A stretch of 64,000 bases of DNA from Erythrophleum ivorense (taxonomy: Eukaryota; Streptophyta; Magnoliopsida; Fabales; Fabaceae): NCBI GenBank assembly GCA_026724425.1, contig JAIUCV010000001.1, forward strand, positions 8,538,556 through 8,602,555, read 5' to 3'. Position 1 is the first letter of the stretch; every line of letters begins with the position of its first letter. The notes under the pieces are model-generated. The model searched no databases, had not been told where the DNA came from, and saw nothing but the letters and a program-made list of their open reading frames with translations. The translations under genes and the position numbers were made by a program. Shown here piece by piece: positions 59,867 to 64,000 of the stretch.

Positions 59867-61047
59867 TGATGTGAACCATTTCTTACATGTTAATTAAACT
59901 TTAATCTTAGTTATTAATCAAGTTAGAAGAGGGTTATTGTGCTAATTATATGTATGTTTGAGTAGGAATTTGATGAGTGCTTATGAGAGAAGGAGAATTC
60001 AAGGAAAACCAAACCCACATGTCTAATTGAAGGCCCAATATGTCTTATGTATGGTGCTTAAACCTAGCCTGGATTAGGCGGGGGATGAAGAAATCAAAAT
60101 AGGAAATTCCTTACAAGAAAAAAAAAGAAGTTTTCTGAAGTTACAAAGAAAGAAAAATAAAAAAGTCCTTGTGCATCAAGGACTATGAGAAAAATAGGAA
60201 ATCTTAGCAAGATAGTATAACAAAGGAAACAAAGAGAATTAATGGGAGGCACACTTTAGTCAAGGAAGAGCTTTGGAGAATAAATATGACACTGAGAGAT
60301 CTAAAATTCCATTCAAAGATTACTACACCATATTGAATAATTTCTTTTTCATTTACTTCTCTTTTCTATTATTGTTATGAAATCATTTAATTTAGTTTTT
60401 TGGATTTTATTTTTGATCATGAGTAGCTAAAATTTTTAGATTTGGTGTTTGGATGAAATTGTTTATAGGTTGTACTTGAGTTGAGATACTCACATATTGA
60501 TTTCTATTCATATTAATTTATTGTTCATTTTATTAATTATTGCAAATTGCTAGGCACTATTTGTGAATTTTAAACTATAATGAGATGAACTGAAAAGTGA
60601 ATTGCTATAAGGGATCACCGAGGCTATGAACTTGGTTTAAATTTTTTAGAGATATAAATCTTACATAATCAAGTAATAATTTACATGCATGGCAAGTTAT
60701 TATATGCATGTATACACTAAATTCCACTAAAAGAGAATTACATACATATTAGGGGAATCAACTGTCAATTAGGATAGAAACTAACTGAATAAGTTAATCT
60801 TTATTCATTCATAGGAAGTAAACAATGAAATCTAAATTTTAGAGTTTACTTAATTAATCTAGTCAAGTTATTTAATTGTAGTTTTAGGTCGTTCTTAGTT
60901 CTTAGTTAATTAATTCAAAATATTTATTTTCTAAATAGTAGAGATAATTAGGAAAGTTGGCACTTGATAAATGTTCCATGTGAGACAATACTCTAATAAC
61001 TTATGTATTACTTATATGATCCATACACTTGTAGAAAACCACCAACA
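59867..61047 (+). repeat. Athila-like 3' LTR
   Basis: 1181 bp partner of the 5' LTR. Preceded by AAGTTTGGGGTAATTATT (about 59849-59866), a degenerate polypurine tract of the type found before Athila LTRs. Confidence 0.9.
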
Positions 61048-61052
61048 TAAAA

Positions 61053-63540
61053 CAAGAAGAGAGAATGAATGTTGATTTTTTTTTTTTTTTACTTTGAAGT
61101 TATACCACTTATGCTTTAACATGTGATAACTCTGCATGAGTTAGCATTTGTGATTTAAGAGAAATCTTAGAAGGTTCAAATGCAGAACTTGATTCCTTTT
61201 CTGTTTTAAGTTTCTAGGTGTAAAAATTCTTGGAAAAAGTTTAAAGGTATCTTGTAGAAAAAACTTGAAGATAGCTTTTTTAAATTCTTGTGAAAAAACT
61301 TAGAGAGCATAAAATTGAGTGTGGAGGTTGTAAAAGTAAGAATGTTGCACTTGCACTTGTAAGGTTACTTATATCCTTAATGATTATCCACTCTTAATAA
61401 AAATCCCCTATTATATACTTAGGGATTTGACATAGGATATTTTGGTTTGAATTAGGATAAATTGGTTATGTGATATTTTCTCTCTTTCTTGCTCCATTCA
61501 CTTTGTGTTTAAACCTTTGTCTTAAGGAGTATGATCAAATTCCATAGAAACCTAACATTCCTTGAAGGAATCATAAATAATAAAAGGAAGTGAAATGATT
61601 TTAAAATTTATTTTAATTTCCATTTTAATTCTTCATATGACAATAAAGACAATTAATTAATTATTTTTTTTTGAAGAAATGTGTATTATATAGAATGTTA
61701 ACTTCTTTGACAAAAATTAAATTAGAAGAGAACTAAATGTAATTTTTAAAATAAGAAAGGTATCATGTATAATTTTGCTAAAACTTAAAAGATGTGAGTA
61801 TAATTTACTCAAATTAATATATAGTGTTGTATACCCATCACTAGAATGTTAGCCAAAAGTGAATGAAGTTTTGTCACTAATTCCATCTGCATGATTTTTC
61901 TAATAATCAATTTTCATCTGCCTTTTCAGATGGAAATATAAAACTTATATATATATTTTTAATACTTTGTAAAAGGCTAGAAGATGTAGCTTTTGCAAGA
62001 ATAAAGTACTAACGAACACTCAAAATTAATTATAAAACATTTTAAAATTAACATATATTAATATTTAAATACATATTGCACTAAATTATTTAAATATATT
62101 GTTAAAGTATAATAAGTAATATTATATCTACTTTTGTACATACTAATATTAAATTATAAATTAAATAAAATATACAAATATTAAATTTATATTAAATATG
62201 ATTTTTTTTCAAATATTGAATATAAAATATATTAAAATACTATGAATTTTCATATCATCTGACTAAACTGATTGATCTTAAGTTGAATTGATTTTGGAGT
62301 TCAGTTGGATTGTTAAATATATTTTTTCAAACTCTAATGATTTATTAAATTATATAAATTTTATTAATAAATTTATTATATTAATATAAATTATATCTAT
62401 ATATTAATATTATAATATATTAAAATTTATTATTTAATAAAACTTTAAAGGTATATAATTTGGTTGATAGACTTGAATTAAAATTATTACTTATAACATT
62501 AAATACATAAAATATAGTGTATATAATAAAAATAATAATAGCTATATATTAATACCAGATATTAAAAATATATTTTATTTGATAGCTTGTTATTTTTAAA
62601 TAAAATTTTATAATTATTATAAAATATCTAATTTAACATAATATACAAGTGTTAAATTGGATTATTATATATTAATATTTTAAATATATATTAAATTAAA
62701 GTATTTGGTGGGATTAAAAATGTGTATCAGAGTTAAAAAGTTTAATTTATATAATATATAATTTAATATATGTAAGACACTTCACTAAAAAAAAAAAAAA
62801 GCTTTACATTGAAAGTGTTTAGAAAAGGCAAGTGAAAAGGTTGAAATTATTTGAAAATGAATTTGAAAAGATGGCATTAGATAATTTTTTTTCCACTTGT
62901 GCCTTTTATATTCTATGTGTACTATGTTTTCATTCACTTTCTTCATTCCCTTATACATTTCTCCCCACTTTCATTTCTTTTTTCTTTTTTACACTCTTCA
63001 TTTGCTCTCATTCTCTACTCTCCCATTTGCTCCTCTTCTTTCTATTCTATTGTTTGGTTTTTCTCCCCTTTCTCTTTCTTTTCTTCTTCTCTCTCTTTTG
63101 ATCTTTGATTACCTATTTTCTCTCCCCCTCATCTATCACTTCTTTCTCTATGGTTTCTTGTGATTTCTTTAGTTCTCTCTTCTTATGTTAGTTATTGATT
63201 AATTTGGTTATTAATAGTAAGATTAATATATTTCACATGTTTGTTATTTATTATTCTACTTTTTTTAAAATTGATGAATAATATGCTATTTTTTATCCTG
63301 TAGGTGGAAGCAATTATGCTTGGAAACAAAGAACATTTACATAAACAAAAATGGAGAATCTAAAATAAATTCTTGAGAGATAAAGGAAATGAAGTAGAAA
63401 GAAAAGGCAAAAAAAAAAAAAAGGAATAAAAAGCAAGAATCTAAAAAATAGTTAAATTAATTAATAATATGATATGAATTAAGGAATTATTAACATAATC
63501 TGTGTAGTGCTTAATTTTAAAAAAAATTAATTTTAACTGA
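61053..63540. other. AT-rich intergenic region
   Basis: No gene recognised. Very AT-rich at 62000-62800. A pyrimidine-rich strand at 62930-63180 gives several overlapping low-complexity open frames that I do not accept as genes. A short inverted repeat CCATCTG…CAGATGG is at about 61884-61935. Bases 63303-63335 read GGSNYAWKQRT, which could be the very start of the gag remnant downstream. Confidence 0.5.
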
Positions 63541-63549
63541 ATATAATTA

Positions 63550-64000
63550 TGAAAAATTAGTTAGTGATTTGAATGTAAAAGAATTCCAAAAGCTCTCAAG
63601 GTGTCATTTTGTAAAAGACATATGAGGCAAATTACAAATCACATATGAAGGAATTACAAAAGTTCAAAAGATGATAATTGATAATTTAGTGTATGAGTAT
63701 GAGTTATTCAAAATGAAGGATGATGAAAACATAGAAGAAATGTTTCAAAAATTTGGAAAAATTATCAATGACCTTGATGCTCTTGGAAATGCTATCCAAA
63801 TGAGGATCTTATTTGAAAGTCTTTAAGAGTCTAAGCTCACCTTGGAGTGTAAAAGTCACTAGCATTTAAGAAAGTAGAAAGCTTAAAGGAATGATGATTG
63901 ATGAACTTAGAGGGGATTTAATTGCCTATGAAGGAAGCTACTTAAATAGGAATAAAGAAAGCATAATGAAAACAAAGATTATTACCTTAAGAACCTCCTA
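63550..64000 (+). pseudogene. Copia-type gag (UBN2) remnant, runs off the window
   Basis: With stops and small shifts the + strand reads DLNVKEFQKLSRCHFVKDI, QITYEGITKVQK, then LVYEYELFKMKDDENIEEMF and KFGKIINDLDALG. This is the UBN2-type gag of plant copia elements (…YELFKMK..E.I..MF.RF..I.N.L.ALG…). The last part has LRGDLIAYEGSYL, the expected end of the domain. No LTR or primer site could be placed upstream. Confidence 0.82.

Larger units (their letters stand above)
46229..61047 (+). mobile_element. Athila-like Ty3/gypsy retrotransposon, interrupted and 3'-deleted
   Basis: LTRs 46229-47668 and 59867-61047 (TGATGTGA…CCAACA) with exact target duplication TAAAA at 46224-46228 and 61048-61052. 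A degenerate Athila-type primer site follows the 5' LTR. The internal region has gag, protease and the first half of RT. A second Ty3 element (52083-59557) interrupts RT just after FGLCNS. After that insertion only about 310 bases remain before the 3' LTR, so the rest of RT, RNase H, integrase and any env-like region are missing. It can only be a non-autonomous remnant. Confidence 0.92.

Noticed and set aside
61884..61935. Inverted repeat CCATCTG…CAGATGG as a terminator or small-RNA hairpin
   Set aside because: The stem is only about seven bases with a long loop, which is expected by chance in this much sequence.
62720..62735. TGTGTATCAGAG resembling an initiator-Met primer-binding site ahead of the gag remnant
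   Set aside because: The second G of the TGG start is not in place, no CA-ended LTR precedes it, and the spacing to gag is long. Treated as chance.
62832..63163. Overlapping open frames of 69-89 residues rich in Phe, Leu and Ser
   Set aside because: They are translations of a pyrimidine-rich low-complexity stretch in three frames and have no domain.

Overview
This window looks like AT-rich nuclear DNA of a flowering plant, most likely a eudicot. The evidence is one intron-containing, plant-specific LOB-domain gene, LTR retrotransposons with plant-type primer-binding sites (initiator-Met tRNA, and an Athila-type site), and long AT-rich intergenic sequence. The species cannot be told from the sequence alone.

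Layout. (1) 1-1600: promoter and 5' flank of the gene, with a TATA box, a G-box and a near-match to the hypoxia-responsive promoter element. (2) 1601-2632: the only intact protein-coding gene I can support, a two-exon class II LBD transcription factor of the LBD40/41/42 type. (3) 2633-11302: non-coding, AT-rich sequence with a 143-bp tandem duplication and several microsatellites. (4) 11303-14751: a solo LTR. (5) 15192-41716: a Ty1/copia element on the minus strand, with retroelements nested four levels deep. Its integrase is split by a solo LTR. Its gag is split by a complete Ty3/gypsy chromovirus of about 18 kb. That Ty3 integrase is split by another solo LTR, which is itself split by a third. 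(6) 42362-45915: a further solo LTR. (7) 46229-61047: an Athila-like Ty3 element interrupted by a second, truncated Ty3 element. (8) 61053-64000: AT-rich sequence ending in a decayed copia-type gag that runs off the window.

Most element borders are set by reading termini (TG...CA) and flanking 5-bp target-site duplications: CTAGG, AAAAG, AGAGA, AAGGT and TAAAA are exact, and CTTAC/CCTAC, TTATT/CTATT and ATAGC/ATAGT each have one mismatch. The 33186-36191 LTR has only a degenerate duplication. All retroelement reading frames are broken, and several catalytic residues are changed (copia RT YVDD to YVND, copia integrase Glu to Lys, second Ty3 RT FIDD to FIDN). None looks able to move by itself.

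I found no unknown enzyme system, operon, CRISPR array or RNA gene. The least familiar structures are cis-elements inside LTRs: a cluster of GCTATAGC-type palindromes in one family, and in the complete Ty3 element four spaced CAAGCATGCTTG palindromes plus four regularly spaced mini-hairpins just after a polyadenylation signal. A Ty3 element whose 5' and 3' ends appear to come from different LTR subfamilies is also worth a second look.
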